A stretch of 64,000 bases of DNA, from NCBI RefSeq assembly GCF_000802155.2, contig NZ_JQGJ02000001.1, positions 124,001 through 188,000 of the forward strand. The letters are read 5' to 3'. The DNA comes from Pseudomonas frederiksbergensis (GTDB lineage: Bacteria > Pseudomonadota > Gammaproteobacteria > Pseudomonadales > Pseudomonadaceae). Positions within the stretch are counted from its first letter, which is position 1, and the number at the start of each line of letters is the position of its first letter. A program made the position numbers and the translations under genes. Below the pieces are notes generated by a model. The model was not told the origin of the DNA, searched no databases, and was given only the letters and a program-made list of their open reading frames with translations. Shown here piece after piece: positions 8,758-18,204 of this stretch.

Positions 8758-10761
8758 ATGTCCTTGCCTAAACATCATCTGGAATTGCTCAGCCCCGCCC
8801 GCGACGTGACCATCGCCCGCGAGGCCATCCTGCATGGCGCCGACGCCGTGTACATCGGAGGCCCGAGTTTCGGCGCGCGTCACAACGCCTGCAACGAGGT
8901 GAGCGATATCGCCCAGTTGGTGGAGTTCGCCCACCGCTACCACGCCCGGGTGTTCACCACGATCAACACGATCCTGCACGACAACGAACTGGAGCCGGCC
9001 CGCCAGTTGATCCACCAGCTCTACGATGCTGGCGTCGATGCCCTGATCGTCCAGGACCTGGGCGTGATGGAACTGGACATCCCGCCGATCGAGCTGCACG
9101 CCAGCACCCAGACCGACATTCGTACCCTCGCCCGGGCGAAATTCCTCGACCAGGCCGGTTTCTCGCAACTGGTATTGGCCCGTGAACTGAACCTGCAGGA
9201 AATCCGCGCCATCGCCGACGAGACCGACGCGGCCATCGAATTCTTCATCCACGGCGCGCTGTGCGTGGCGTTTTCCGGGCAGTGCAACATTTCCCACGCG
9301 CAAAACGGCCGCAGCGCCAACCGTGGCGATTGCTCCCAGGCCTGCCGCCTGCCCTATACCCTCAAAGATGACCAGGGCCGGGTGGTCGCCTACGAGAAAC
9401 ACCTGCTGTCGATGAAAGACAACAACCAGAGCGCCAACATCCGCGCCCTGGTGGAGGCTGGCGTACGCTCGTTCAAGATCGAGGGCCGCTACAAGGATGC
9501 GGCCTATGTGAAGAACATCACTGCCTACTATCGCCAGCGCCTGGACGATGTCCTCGAAGACCGCCCCGACCTGGCCCGCGCCTCCAGTGGCCGGATCGCG
9601 CATTTCTTCGTGCCGGACCCGGACAAGACCTTTCACCGTGGCAGCACTGACTATTTCGTCAGCGAGCGCAAGATCGACATCGGCGCCTTCGATTCGCCGA
9701 CGTTCACCGGCGTACCGGTGGGCGTGGTGGAAAAAGTCGGCAAGCGCGACCTGCAAGTGGTGACCTCTGATCCACTGTCCAACGGCGACGGCCTCAACGT
9801 GCTGGTCAAGCGCGAAGTGGTGGGTTTCCGGGCCAATATCGCCGAACCCAAGGGCGAGTTCCTCGATGACGAAGGCCAGAAGCGCTACCGCTACCGCGTC
9901 GAGCCCAACGAAATGCCGGCCGGCATGTATCAGTTGCGGCCCAACCATCCGCTTAACCGCAACCTCGATCACAACTGGCAGCAAGCGCTGCTCAAGACTT
10001 CCGCCGAACGTCGCGTGGGCCTGGCCTGGGTTGCACAGTTGCGCGAAGAGCGCCTGGAACTGACCGCCACCAGCGAAGAAGGCATCAGCGCCCGCGTGGC
10101 GCTCGACGGCCCCTTCGGCCTGGCGAACAAGCCGGAGCAAGCCCTGGAGCAATTGCAGGACCTGCTCGGCCAACTGGGCACCACCGAATATCACGCCACG
10201 TCGATCAAGCTGGACGCGCCCCAGGCGTTTTTCATTCCCAACTCACAACTCAAGGCGCTGCGCCGCGAGGTGATCGAAGCCTTGACCACGGCGCGCGTCG
10301 CGGCGCACCCACGGGGCGGTCGCAAGGCCGAGACCACACCGCCGCCGGTGTACCCGGAGTCGCACCTGTCGTTCCTGGCCAACGTCTACAACCAGAAGGC
10401 CCGCGACTTCTATCACCGCCACGGCGTCAAGCTGATCGACGCGGCGTTCGAGGCACACGAGGAAACCGGCGAAGTGCCGGTGATGATCACCAAGCATTGC
10501 CTGCGCTTCTCGTTCAACCTCTGCCCCAAGCAGGCCAAGGGCGTCACTGGCGTACGCACCAAGGTTGCGCCGATGCAGTTGATTCACGGTGATGAAGTGC
10601 TGACGCTGAAGTTCGACTGCAAGCCCTGCGAGATGCACGTGGTCGGCAAGATCAAGGGGCACATCCTCGACCTGCCGTTGCCAGGCAGCACCGCGCAGCC
10701 GGTGGTGGGGCATATCAGCCCGGAAGATTTGCTCAAGACGATTCCGCGCGGTACGCATTGA
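8758..10761 (+). CDS. rlhA: U32-family 23S rRNA hydroxylation protein RlhA
   Basis: 667 residues. The peptidase-U32-type N-terminal domain shows LELLSPARDVTIAREAILHG (residues about 8-27) and the Cys-rich block FSGQCNISHAQNGRSANRGD/CSQACRLPY (about 178-205), whose cysteines are expected to hold an iron-sulfur cluster. A further C-terminal domain carries additional cysteines (CLRFSFNLCPKQ, DCKPCEMH). The length is close to E. coli RlhA (YdcP, 653 residues) and much longer than TrhP/YegQ. RlhA is needed for hydroxylation of a 23S rRNA cytidine (C2501 in E. coli). A REPIN follows directly. Confidence 0.85.
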   Translation: MSLPKHHLELLSPARDVTIAREAILHGADAVYIGGPSFGARHNACNEVSDIAQLVEFAHRYHARVFTTINTILHDNELEPARQLIHQLYDAGVDALIVQDLGVMELDIPPIELHASTQTDIRTLARAKFLDQAGFSQLVLARELNLQEIRAIADETDAAIEFFIHGALCVAFSGQCNISHAQNGRSANRGDCSQACRLPYTLKDDQGRVVAYEKHLLSMKDNNQSANIRALVEAGVRSFKIEGRYKDAAYVKNITAYYRQRLDDVLEDRPDLARASSGRIAHFFVPDPDKTFHRGSTDYFVSERKIDIGAFDSPTFTGVPVGVVEKVGKRDLQVVTSDPLSNGDGLNVLVKREVVGFRANIAEPKGEFLDDEGQKRYRYRVEPNEMPAGMYQLRPNHPLNRNLDHNWQQALLKTSAERRVGLAWVAQLREERLELTATSEEGISARVALDGPFGLANKPEQALEQLQDLLGQLGTTEYHATSIKLDAPQAFFIPNSQLKALRREVIEALTTARVAAHPRGGRKAETTPPPVYPESHLSFLANVYNQKARDFYHRHGVKLIDAAFEAHEETGEVPVMITKHCLRFSFNLCPKQAKGVTGVRTKVAPMQLIHGDEVLTLKFDCKPCEMHVVGKIKGHILDLPLPGSTAQPVVGHISPEDLLKTIPRGTH

Positions 10762-10782
10762 GTCCAGTCACCACCGAACCCT

Positions 10783-10884
10783 GTGGGAGCGAGCTTGCTC
10801 GCGATGGCGGCGTCACATTCAGCACGGGTGCACGCCGACCTGACGCCATCGTCGGATCGCCGCCCGGAGCAAGCTCGCTCCCAC
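10783..10884. repeat. REPIN
   Basis: Inverted pair of REP cores (GTGGGAGCGAGCTTGCTCGC and complement) about 100 bases long, between rlhA and the dipeptidase gene. It may also act as a transcription end for rlhA. Confidence 0.85.
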
Positions 10885-11031
10885 AAGGGATTTTTCATTT
10901 CTGCGCCGTTTGCGCTTTTACGGGCGACATATTCCGTTCAAGGGGCTCCCCCAATCCGCGTTCATGATGCTAGGTTGTAAGTGATTGTTTCATCAAACGA
11001 CACTTTTCCCTGCAAAGGAATGCCTGCCACC

Positions 11032-12771
11032 ATGAACTTCCCGTTCAAGCGTCTTGCTATCGCCACCCTCGTCCTGTCCACCCTCTCCTCCCTGCCGTTA
11101 TCGGCCAATGCCAACATCACTGCGCAACAAAGCGCGGACTTCGTCAAAGCATTCACCGATACCTCGGTCAGCGATTTCCGCCAGTTCCTGGCAAGCGTCG
11201 CCAAGAGTGACCTGGCCAAGTCCGCCAACCTCAGCCCCGCTATCAGCGCTTTCCAAGACAACAAAACCCTGTCCGCCGAGCAACAGAACGAGATCCATCG
11301 GCTGCTGGGTCTCTACGCCCGGGTGAAGTACGGCAAGGCCGCCACCGAGACCTTGCGCCAGTTGGTGGAAATCCCGACCTATCGCAAGGACGGCGTGGCC
11401 CAGCATGAAAACCCGGAATTCCTGAAGATCGCCGACAAGATCAAGAGCCTGGCCAACGACTTCAACCTGAACTTCCGCAACATCGACAACCGCGTCTATG
11501 AGATTTCCCTCGAAGGCAGCGGCGACGAAGTCGTGGGCATTCACGCCCATGCCGACGTGGTGCCGGTGACGCCGGAAAACTGGGTGCTCAAGGACGGCAC
11601 CAAGCTTGATCCGTTCAAGGTCACCCTGGTGGGCGATCGCATGTACGGTCGCGGCACCGAGGACGACAAGAACGGCATCGTCGTGGCGCTCTACGCCATG
11701 AAGATCATCAAGGAAGAAAAACTGCCGCTGGCGCGTCACTTCAAGCTGCTGGTCGATACCACCGAAGAAACCACCGGCGATGCCATCCCCTATTATTTCG
11801 AGCGCAACCCGACGCCCAATTACAACCTGGCGCTGGATGGCAGCTACCCGGTGGTGATCGCCGAGAAAGGCTACGGCACGGTCATGGCCAATTTCCCACG
11901 TCGCGCGGGCCAGGGCAAAGGCGCCGAGATCACCGGGCTGACCGGCGGCATGGCGACCAACCAGATCCCATCGACTTCAGTCGCGACATTCGCCACCGAC
12001 AAGCCCGCCGAGCTGGCCGCCAGCCTGCGCAAGGCCGGCACTGACTACGCCAAGGCCAATGGCGGCGACTTTGAGGTAAAAAGCGAGGTGGACGGCAAGA
12101 CGGTCAAGCTGACCTTCACTGGCGTTTCCGCCCACTCCTCCGAGCCTGAGTCAGGTGTCAACCCGGTGGCCAGGATGCTGGTGTTCATCAACGGCCTCGA
12201 CGGCAAGGTCGCGCTCAAGCACAACCACATCACCGACGCCGCCCGCTATGCCACTGACAATTGGGGCCTGGATTACCTGGGCAAGAAACTGGGCATCGGC
12301 TTCTCCGACGCATTCATGGGCCCGCTGACCGCCTCGCTGACCTACGTCGGGATGGATGACAAGACTTTCAAGCTGGCCGTGAACCTGCGGGTGCCCGTGG
12401 GCAAGCCGACCGAGACGCTGAAGACGGAGATCAACGACAAGCTTTCCGCCTGGGCCAAGAAGTCCAAGGTCGCGGTGGCCTTCGATAACTCTATCGACGA
12501 ACCGATGTACCGCAACCCCGAAGGCGAATGGGTCAAGGCGCTGCTGGCCGTGGCCACCGAGAACCTGGGCATGGAGCATAAGTTCGGCACCTCCGCTGGC
12601 GCCACGTCGGTCCATGACTTGCCGAACGGCGTGCAATTCGGCCTGGCCATGCCCGATGTGAAGTACACCGGTCACAACGACAACGAGTTCAAGACCGTGG
12701 AGCAGTTCCTGCTGGACCTGCAGGTCGTGACCGAAATGATGGGGCGGATCGGGCAGTTGCCGAAGCTCTAA
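11032..12771 (+). CDS. Exported M20-family dipeptidase (PepV-like)
   Basis: 579 residues. A signal peptide is visible (MNFPFKRLAIATLVLSTLSS, cleavage after ...SANA). The mature enzyme has the M20 metal motifs: VGIHAHADVVPVTPENW (first His/Asp), GRGTEDDKNG (bridging Asp), DTTEETTGDA (catalytic and metal Glu), and a C-terminal HNDNE (last His). Dinuclear zinc dipeptidases of this kind cleave small peptides. The periplasmic location is unusual for PepV-like enzymes, which are normally cytosolic. The ATG at 11032 was chosen because it opens the signal peptide; an upstream GTG at 10981 is less likely. Confidence 0.85.
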   Translation: MNFPFKRLAIATLVLSTLSSLPLSANANITAQQSADFVKAFTDTSVSDFRQFLASVAKSDLAKSANLSPAISAFQDNKTLSAEQQNEIHRLLGLYARVKYGKAATETLRQLVEIPTYRKDGVAQHENPEFLKIADKIKSLANDFNLNFRNIDNRVYEISLEGSGDEVVGIHAHADVVPVTPENWVLKDGTKLDPFKVTLVGDRMYGRGTEDDKNGIVVALYAMKIIKEEKLPLARHFKLLVDTTEETTGDAIPYYFERNPTPNYNLALDGSYPVVIAEKGYGTVMANFPRRAGQGKGAEITGLTGGMATNQIPSTSVATFATDKPAELAASLRKAGTDYAKANGGDFEVKSEVDGKTVKLTFTGVSAHSSEPESGVNPVARMLVFINGLDGKVALKHNHITDAARYATDNWGLDYLGKKLGIGFSDAFMGPLTASLTYVGMDDKTFKLAVNLRVPVGKPTETLKTEINDKLSAWAKKSKVAVAFDNSIDEPMYRNPEGEWVKALLAVATENLGMEHKFGTSAGATSVHDLPNGVQFGLAMPDVKYTGHNDNEFKTVEQFLLDLQVVTEMMGRIGQLPKL

Positions 12772-12788
12772 GAAACGGCGTGATCCCC

Positions 12789-12896
12789 GTGGCGAGGGAG
12801 CTTGCTCCCGCTCGGTTGCGTAGCGACCGCAAGATCTTCAGGTCTGCTTCGCCCGAAGCGTCGGACCGGCCCAGCGGGAGCAAGCTCCCTCGCCAC
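12789..12896. repeat. REPIN
   Basis: Inverted pair of REP cores (GTGGCGAGGGAGCTTGCTCC and complement) flanking about 55 bases, between the dipeptidase and DUF3079 genes, which converge here. Confidence 0.85.
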
Positions 12897-12906
12897 AGGG
12901 TTATTT

Positions 12907-13134
12907 TCATCCCTTCAGAGGGACGGCGGTTTCTTCCCCGGTCTTGTCCGTCACATCCACCACGTCTATCCCCCAATCCCCATGCAGGTACCAATCCTCG
13001 CCGATCATCTCCGCCGGGTGCATCGTGCGGTCGGCGCCGTTGCCGCACGCCAGCGCGGTCGACGCGCAGTAACGGTCGCACCCCCAACAAATGCGCTCGG
13101 GATGTTTGGGACTGATGGGAAAGGGCTTTGCCAT
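12907..13134 (-). CDS. DUF3079 family small Cys-rich protein
   Basis: 75 residues, MAKPFPISPKHPERICWGCD at the start, followed by further cysteines (CASTALACGNG), as in DUF3079 proteins. The four closely spaced cysteines suggest a metal site, but none is proven. The start 60 bases downstream of an Anr box at 13194-13207 gives the usual -41.5 spacing to a transcript start near 13159, so oxygen control is plausible. Function unknown. Confidence 0.75.
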   Translation of the reverse strand: MAKPFPISPKHPERICWGCDRYCASTALACGNGADRTMHPAEMIGEDWYLHGDWGIDVVDVTDKTGEETAVPLKG

Positions 13135-13193
13135 GACGACCCCGCATGCCGGATGGATGTACCCCACCCTACCCTGGCGCCGCGCGGCGTCCC

Positions 13194-13207
13194 TTGATTC
13201 CGGTCAA
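13194..13207. promoter_or_regulatory. Anr/Dnr box (between DUF3079 and ftrA)
   Basis: TTGATTCCGGTCAA matches the TTGAT-N4-(A/G)TCAA FNR-type consensus. It can serve the DUF3079 gene (minus) and, less ideally placed, the ftr operon (plus). Confidence 0.6.
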
Positions 13208-13238
13208 GAACAGCGATCCGGGGAAAATCACGCTGAAA

Positions 13239-13257
13239 ATTGACAAGAATCATTATT
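13239..13257 (+). promoter_or_regulatory. Fur-like box before ftrA
   Basis: The right half AATCATTAT matches 9 of 9 positions of the 19-bp Fur consensus; the left half is weak (about 12 of 19 overall). A TTGACA hexamer at 13240-13245 overlaps it. Iron repression of the ftr operon is the expected outcome. Confidence 0.5.
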
Positions 13258-13314
13258 ATTCGCAGCGAAGCTTCCTAGACTCGGCGCCATCACTTAGCCA
13301 ACCAGGAAGTCATC

Positions 13315-13845
13315 ATGCGCACACTCGCTCCCCTGTCCCTCGCCCTGTTGTGTCTCGCACCGCTGGCCCAGGCCAAGGAATACCCCATCGGCGAACCGCA
13401 ACTGTGCCCTGGGCTTGAAGTCGGCGCGGTGTACCTGCAACCGATCGAAATGGCCCCCGCCGGCATGATGCGCGCCACCGCCGATTCCGATGTGCACCTG
13501 GAGGCCGACATTCGCGCCACGGCGGACAACCAGCAGGGCTTCCAGGAAGGCAGCTTCGTGCCCTATCTCAACGTCTCGTTCCAGTTGAAGAAACAAGGCA
13601 ACGACACCGAGCTCAAGGGCGATTTCCACGCCATGGTCGCCAACGACGGACCGCACTACGGCGATAACGTGAAGCTGCTCGGCCCCGGCAAATACCAACT
13701 GACCTTCACCGTACTGCCGCCGGCTGGCCACGCATCCCTCGGCCGTCACACCGACAAGGAAACCGGCGTCGCGCCGTGGTTCGAGCGCTGTGAGCTGCGT
13801 TACGAATTCGTCTACGCCGGGATCGGAAAAAAAGGCGGGTACTGA
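13315..13845 (+). CDS. ftrA: FtrA: periplasmic P19/Tpd-type iron-binding protein
   Basis: 176 residues with a cleavable signal peptide (MRTLAPLSLALLCLAPLAQA). The mature part matches the P19/Tp34 iron-uptake family: KEYPIGEPQ, GLEVGAVYLQPIEMAP near the N-terminus, HLEADIRAT in the middle, and VANDGPHYGDNVKL toward the end. It contributes histidine, glutamate and methionine metal ligands. These proteins bind ferrous iron and copper in the periplasm. First gene of the four-gene ftrABCD operon (next start 2 bases after the stop), preceded by a Fur-like site. Confidence 0.85.
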   Translation: MRTLAPLSLALLCLAPLAQAKEYPIGEPQLCPGLEVGAVYLQPIEMAPAGMMRATADSDVHLEADIRATADNQQGFQEGSFVPYLNVSFQLKKQGNDTELKGDFHAMVANDGPHYGDNVKLLGPGKYQLTFTVLPPAGHASLGRHTDKETGVAPWFERCELRYEFVYAGIGKKGGY

Positions 13846-13847
13846 AG

Positions 13848-14177
13848 ATGAGTTGCCGATTCATCTGGCTGATGCTGGCCGGCCTGTCGCTGCCATCGAT
13901 CGCCGAGGCCGAACTGCTCACTTACGAGCTGAGCATGCGCGACGGGCAGTTCACCCCGCCGCAGCTTGAAGTGCCGGCCGGCCAGCGTTTCAAGATCGTG
14001 CTGAAGAACATCGGCCAAGGCCCGGCGGAATTCGAAAGCACGCCGCTACGGGTCGAGAAGGTCCTGTCCCCCGGCGTGACCAGCTTCGTGGTGATCCACC
14101 CGCTGCGCCCCGGCCGTTACCCGTTCTTCGATGAATTCAACCCGCAGTTACCCGAGGGCAGCATTCTCGCCCGCTAA
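13848..14177 (+). CDS. ftrB: FtrB: cupredoxin-domain periplasmic protein
   Basis: 109 residues with a signal peptide (MSCRFIWLMLAGLSLPSIAE) and a single cupredoxin-like domain. The block QFTPPQLEVPAGQRFKIVLK is typical of the EfeO/FtrB cupredoxin family. In Bordetella and Brucella FtrB is thought to oxidise ferrous iron handed over by FtrA, allowing passage through FtrC. It lies 2 bases after ftrA and 18 before ftrC. Copper ligands are not obvious in the final third, so the metal site is uncertain. Confidence 0.8.
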   Translation: MSCRFIWLMLAGLSLPSIAEAELLTYELSMRDGQFTPPQLEVPAGQRFKIVLKNIGQGPAEFESTPLRVEKVLSPGVTSFVVIHPLRPGRYPFFDEFNPQLPEGSILAR

Positions 14178-14195
14178 TCCTCAGGAGAGGTTCGA

Positions 14196-15053
14196 ATGAC
14201 GCAATCGATGTTCATTGTCTGGCGCGAAAGCGTCGAGGCCTTGCTGGTGATCGGCATTCTCCAGGCCTGGGTGAGCCGCCAGCAGCAGGCCGACCGACTG
14301 CTGCGCTACGTTTGGAGTGGCGCGGCCCTCGGCCTGTTGCTGTCGGGCGTGCTGGCCGGTTTGATCCTGTTGGCCGGCGAAGCCATGAGCGGCGGCGCCA
14401 ACGAGTGGTTCCAGGCGTCGTTGGCGCTGGTCGCCAGTCTGCTGATCGTGCAAATGGTCGGCTGGATGCATCGCAACGCCGGCACGCTCAAGCATGACCT
14501 CACGCGTCAGGCCGACCAACGCCTGGGGCGCCAGGGTGGGATGGGGCTGCTGGTGCTGGCGTTGCTTGCCGTCAGCCGCGAAGGCAGCGAAACCGTGGTC
14601 TTTCTCTACGGCGCCGGCGCCCGGCTGGAAGGTCCTTCACTGGGGTTGTTCGCGGTCGGCGCGGTGGCCGGATTGGTCTTGTCGCTGCTGACCGTTTCCC
14701 TGCTCCACGGCAGCCGTCGATTCATCTCGTGGCCGCGCTTCTTCGCCATCAGCGAAGCGATCCTGCTGCTGTTGGGCTCGGCGCTTCTGGTCAGCGGTGT
14801 CGAGCGGATCGGCGGGCAACTGTTGGCGATGGATTGGCCGGAGGCGGTGTATCGCGCCATCGGCGATGCGCTGTGGGACAGCAGCGCCGTGCTGGACGAC
14901 GGCCATGGCTTGGGCGCTTTTCTCGCCGACTTCACCGGTTATCGCGCCAGCCCCAGCCTGCTGACGTTGCTGGTGTGGCTCGGTTATTGGCTGGCCGTCG
15001 CCGGTTGGCTGCGGCCACGCAGCAAGGTGGAAAACCTGCCATGCCCGACCTGA
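14196..15053 (+). CDS. ftrC: FtrC: FTR1-family iron permease
   Basis: 285 residues, seven or so membrane segments. Both FTR1 family REXXE-type motifs are visible: WRESVEALL at residues 9-17 and SREGSETVVFLYG near 128-140. This is the membrane channel of the ftr ferrous uptake system, operating with the ferroxidase-like FtrB. The last 13 bases overlap ftrD. Preceded by an AGGAGAGG ribosome site. Confidence 0.9.
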   Translation: MTQSMFIVWRESVEALLVIGILQAWVSRQQQADRLLRYVWSGAALGLLLSGVLAGLILLAGEAMSGGANEWFQASLALVASLLIVQMVGWMHRNAGTLKHDLTRQADQRLGRQGGMGLLVLALLAVSREGSETVVFLYGAGARLEGPSLGLFAVGAVAGLVLSLLTVSLLHGSRRFISWPRFFAISEAILLLLGSALLVSGVERIGGQLLAMDWPEAVYRAIGDALWDSSAVLDDGHGLGAFLADFTGYRASPSLLTLLVWLGYWLAVAGWLRPRSKVENLPCPT

Positions 15054-16408
15054 ACCCGGCGCTCCAGCGCCTCGGCGACGGCATGCGCCGCCATGGCGCG
15101 ACCATCCGCACCGTGCAATGGGCGGTGGTGCTGTTCTACGCCGTGCTGTTGGTTCTCCCGGCGATGTTGCCGTTGCCGGACAGCCAGGCGCATCTCCTGG
15201 ACAACTTGACGTTGTTGGCGCAGTTCCTGTTCTGGGGGATCTGGTGGCCGTTCGTGTTGCTGTCTATCGTCCTGTTCGGCCGGCTCTGGTGTGGCGTGCT
15301 GTGTCCCGAAGGCGCCTTGAGCGAATGGGCCAGCCGATACGGCCGTGGCCTCGGCGTGCCACGGGGATTGCGCTGGGCCGGTTGGCCGACCCTGGCGTTC
15401 TGCCTGACCACGCTCTACGGCCAGTTGATCAGCGTCTATGACTATGCCCAGGCGGCGCTGCTGATCCTCGGTGGCTCGACCGTCGCGGCGGTCGTCGTGG
15501 GATTGCTGTTCGCCCGTGGCAAACGGGTGTGGTGCCGTTACCTGTGCCCGGTCAGCGGCGTCTTTGCCCTGCTCGCCCGCCTCGCACCCGTGCACTTCCA
15601 CGTGGATGAAAAACGCTGGCTGGAAAACCCGGCGCCGCGCCGCCCGCCGCCCAACTGCGCGCCTTTGCTCGACATCCGCCGGATGCGCGGCGCCGCCGAT
15701 TGCCATGCCTGTGGCCGTTGCAGCGGCCAGCGCGACGCGGTGCGGCTGATCGCCCGCTCCAGCAATCAGGAAATCCTCCAGGCCACCCCAACCACGGTCT
15801 CGCCTTGGGATGTGCGCTTGCTGTTCTTCGGGGTCATTGGCCTGGCGATGGGGGCGTTCCAATGGACCGTCAGCCCTTGGTTCATTGCCTTGAAACAGGC
15901 GCTGGCCCAATGGCTGGTGTCCCGCCAGGTGGCCTGGCCGCTGATGGACAACGCGCCATGGTGGTTACTGACGCACTATCCGCAGCTCAACGACAGCTTC
16001 AGTTGGCTTGACGGATTTTGCATCGTTGTCTACCTGGGGATGAGTGCGTTGCTGATGGGCACCGCGTTGATGCTCCTGATGCGCCTGGCAGCGAGATTCA
16101 CGGGTGATGCTGCACACTATTGGCCCTTGGCCATCACCCTGCTGCCCCTCGGCGGTGCAGGGTTGTTCCTGGGCTTGTCGGCCACAACGGTCAAGCTGTT
16201 GCGCTACGAAGGGTTGTTGTTGGATTGGGTGCAGCCAGCCCGGGCGCTGCTGCTGGTCGCGGCCATTGGCTGGAGTTTGCTGCTGGGTTGGAAGGTGCTC
16301 GGCCGCGACGGCGCCGGGCCGATCCGGCGAATGCCCGCCATGACCTGCCTGGTCTTGGCGAGCGGCTTGGTGGGATACGGTTGGTGGTTGCAGTTTTGGG
16401 GCTGGTGA
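15041..16408 (+). CDS. ftrD: FtrD: membrane polyferredoxin (4Fe-4S, NosR/NapH-like)
   Basis: 455 residues. Several membrane segments surround two CxxxCP-type motifs (RLWCGVLCPEGAL near residue 86 and VWCRYLCPVSG near 165). A cytoplasmic cluster DCHACGRCSGQRD lies near 222-234. This NosR/NapH-like arrangement suggests electron transfer across the membrane, in ftr systems probably re-accepting electrons from iron oxidation. ATG 15041 overlaps ftrC by 13 bases. A short REP-like hairpin (16451-16468) separates it from the convergent chemoreceptor gene. Confidence 0.85.
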   Translation: MPDLNPALQRLGDGMRRHGATIRTVQWAVVLFYAVLLVLPAMLPLPDSQAHLLDNLTLLAQFLFWGIWWPFVLLSIVLFGRLWCGVLCPEGALSEWASRYGRGLGVPRGLRWAGWPTLAFCLTTLYGQLISVYDYAQAALLILGGSTVAAVVVGLLFARGKRVWCRYLCPVSGVFALLARLAPVHFHVDEKRWLENPAPRRPPPNCAPLLDIRRMRGAADCHACGRCSGQRDAVRLIARSSNQEILQATPTTVSPWDVRLLFFGVIGLAMGAFQWTVSPWFIALKQALAQWLVSRQVAWPLMDNAPWWLLTHYPQLNDSFSWLDGFCIVVYLGMSALLMGTALMLLMRLAARFTGDAAHYWPLAITLLPLGGAGLFLGLSATTVKLLRYEGLLLDWVQPARALLLVAAIGWSLLLGWKVLGRDGAGPIRRMPAMTCLVLASGLVGYGWWLQFWGW

Positions 16409-16471
16409 CACTCAAGCTTCAAGCCGCCCCCAATTCCTCGTGGGCGCGGGCTTGCTCAAACTAGCAAGGCA

Positions 16472-18091
16472 TCAAACCTTGAACCGCGCCACTGTCTCAT
16501 GCAGCGACCCCGCCATCTGCGCCAGGTCCTGGCCGGCGGTGTCGGTATGGCGGGCGCCGAGCAACACTTGTTCGGACAGGTTGCGGATGCCCACCAGGTT
16601 GCGGTCTACCTCGCGGGCCACCAGCGCCTGTTGCTCCGTGGCGCTGGCGATCATCAGGTTGCGTTCGTTGATCTGCGAGATCGAGCGGGCGATTTCATCC
16701 AGCGCGTCTCCCGAGCGCTGAGCCACTTGCAGCGTGGTTCGCACCCGTTCGCTGTTGCCTTGCATCGCGGTCAGGGCCTGCTCGCTGTCCTGGCGGATAT
16801 TGCCGATCATGTCTTCGACTTCCCGGGTCGAATCCTGGGTGCGATGGGCCAGGGCCCGCACTTCATCGGCCACCACCGCAAACCCGCGTCCGGCATCCCC
16901 GGCGCGGGCCGCTTCGATGGCCGCGTTCAGCGCCAGCAGGTTGGTCTGTTCGGCAATGCTGCGGATGACGTCCAGCACCGAGCTGATGTCCTGGACGCGC
17001 CCCGCCAGTTGCTGGATGCGTCCCGACGTATCGGTCACGCCGTCGGCCAAGGCATGGATCGACGCGACGGTTTCCTGGACCTGTTCACGGCCGCGCTGGG
17101 CGGTTTGCTCCGAGAGCCGCGAGGCTTCGCTGGTGCTCACGGCGTTGCGCGCCACCTCATCCACCGCCGCAGTCATCTGGTTCACCGCCGCGGCGGCCTG
17201 TTCGATTTCCTGGCCTTGCAGCTGCAACGTACTGTTGGTCTGGCTGCTCACCGCACTCAACTCCTCCGAAGAACTCGCCACCCGATCCACCGACGCCGCA
17301 ATCTGCCGGACCATGGCGTTCAGGCTCTGTTGCATGTCATGCATGCTGCCCATGACGCTGTCGTTCGCTCCGACGCCCACGGGTACCCGGATCGTCAGGT
17401 CACCCCGGGCGATGTGGCCCAGCACCCGCGCCGCATCAGTGGGTTCCCCGCCGAGGGGCCGGGTCACGCTGCGGGTCACCAGCATCGCGACGGTGCTCAC
17501 CACGGCCAGGCACGCCAGCACCAACGCGAGCATGTTGCGTCGCGCTTCGCTGTAGCGCGCCTGGGCCAGTTGTTCGCGCTCGACGAAAATCCTGCCCTGC
17601 AAGGCCATCATCGCCTCCAGGCTTTTGTACACCTCAAGCTCCGCCGGGATCACGCCTTGCTTGAGCTGCGTCATCGCCTCGTCCGTCGCGCCCTGGCGGA
17701 TCAGCGCCTGCACCTGGACAAACGCGGCCACGTAGGCCTCGCGGCGTTTCTTCAATTCGGCGTAGACGGCCTTGCCCTCGGGCTGGTCGAACAGCGGTTC
17801 GAGCGTCGCAAAAGCCTGGGTGATGCGCTGGCGGGTGGTGTCGATGGATTGCTGGACCTGCGCGTTGTTCTTGTCGATCAACAGGTCCCGGGTGTTCCTC
17901 GCGTTATCGCGCACGCCCGTGGCGATTACCATGATGGGGTCGATCTTCGGCCAATCGCGCTGGACGATCTGTACCGCCTGGTCGCGCAGCATCGCCAGGT
18001 CATTCAAGGCGTACAGCGCCAGGGCGATCAACGCCAAGGGCGCGATGGCGAAGCCGATCACGATACGTTGGGCAGTGGTGAATCTGGTCAT
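16472..18091 (-). CDS. Methyl-accepting chemotaxis protein
   Basis: 539 residues. The N-terminal membrane helix (about 10-30), a periplasmic four-helix-bundle ligand domain (about 35-190) and a second membrane helix (about 192-210) precede a HAMP domain (RPLGGEP... about 213-265) and a cytoplasmic signalling domain. The hairpin tip shows the canonical [20 protein letters not shown]. No C-terminal CheR-tether pentapeptide is seen. Ligand unknown. ATG 18091 was chosen because it starts [14 protein letters not shown] directly before the first membrane helix. Confidence 0.92.
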   Translation of the reverse strand: MTRFTTAQRIVIGFAIAPLALIALALYALNDLAMLRDQAVQIVQRDWPKIDPIMVIATGVRDNARNTRDLLIDKNNAQVQQSIDTTRQRITQAFATLEPLFDQPEGKAVYAELKKRREAYVAAFVQVQALIRQGATDEAMTQLKQGVIPAELEVYKSLEAMMALQGRIFVEREQLAQARYSEARRNMLALVLACLAVVSTVAMLVTRSVTRPLGGEPTDAARVLGHIARGDLTIRVPVGVGANDSVMGSMHDMQQSLNAMVRQIAASVDRVASSSEELSAVSSQTNSTLQLQGQEIEQAAAAVNQMTAAVDEVARNAVSTSEASRLSEQTAQRGREQVQETVASIHALADGVTDTSGRIQQLAGRVQDISSVLDVIRSIAEQTNLLALNAAIEAARAGDAGRGFAVVADEVRALAHRTQDSTREVEDMIGNIRQDSEQALTAMQGNSERVRTTLQVAQRSGDALDEIARSISQINERNLMIASATEQQALVAREVDRNLVGIRNLSEQVLLGARHTDTAGQDLAQMAGSLHETVARFKV

Positions 18092-18204
18092 GTCAAATGC
18101 TCCCTGTTCAACTACCTGCCAAATGGCAGCGCATTTGAAAACCATTGGAAAAAATCTCGCCCGGTACATCCCGGGCCGCTGTCGATGAGGGTTCCCGCGA
18201 TCGC

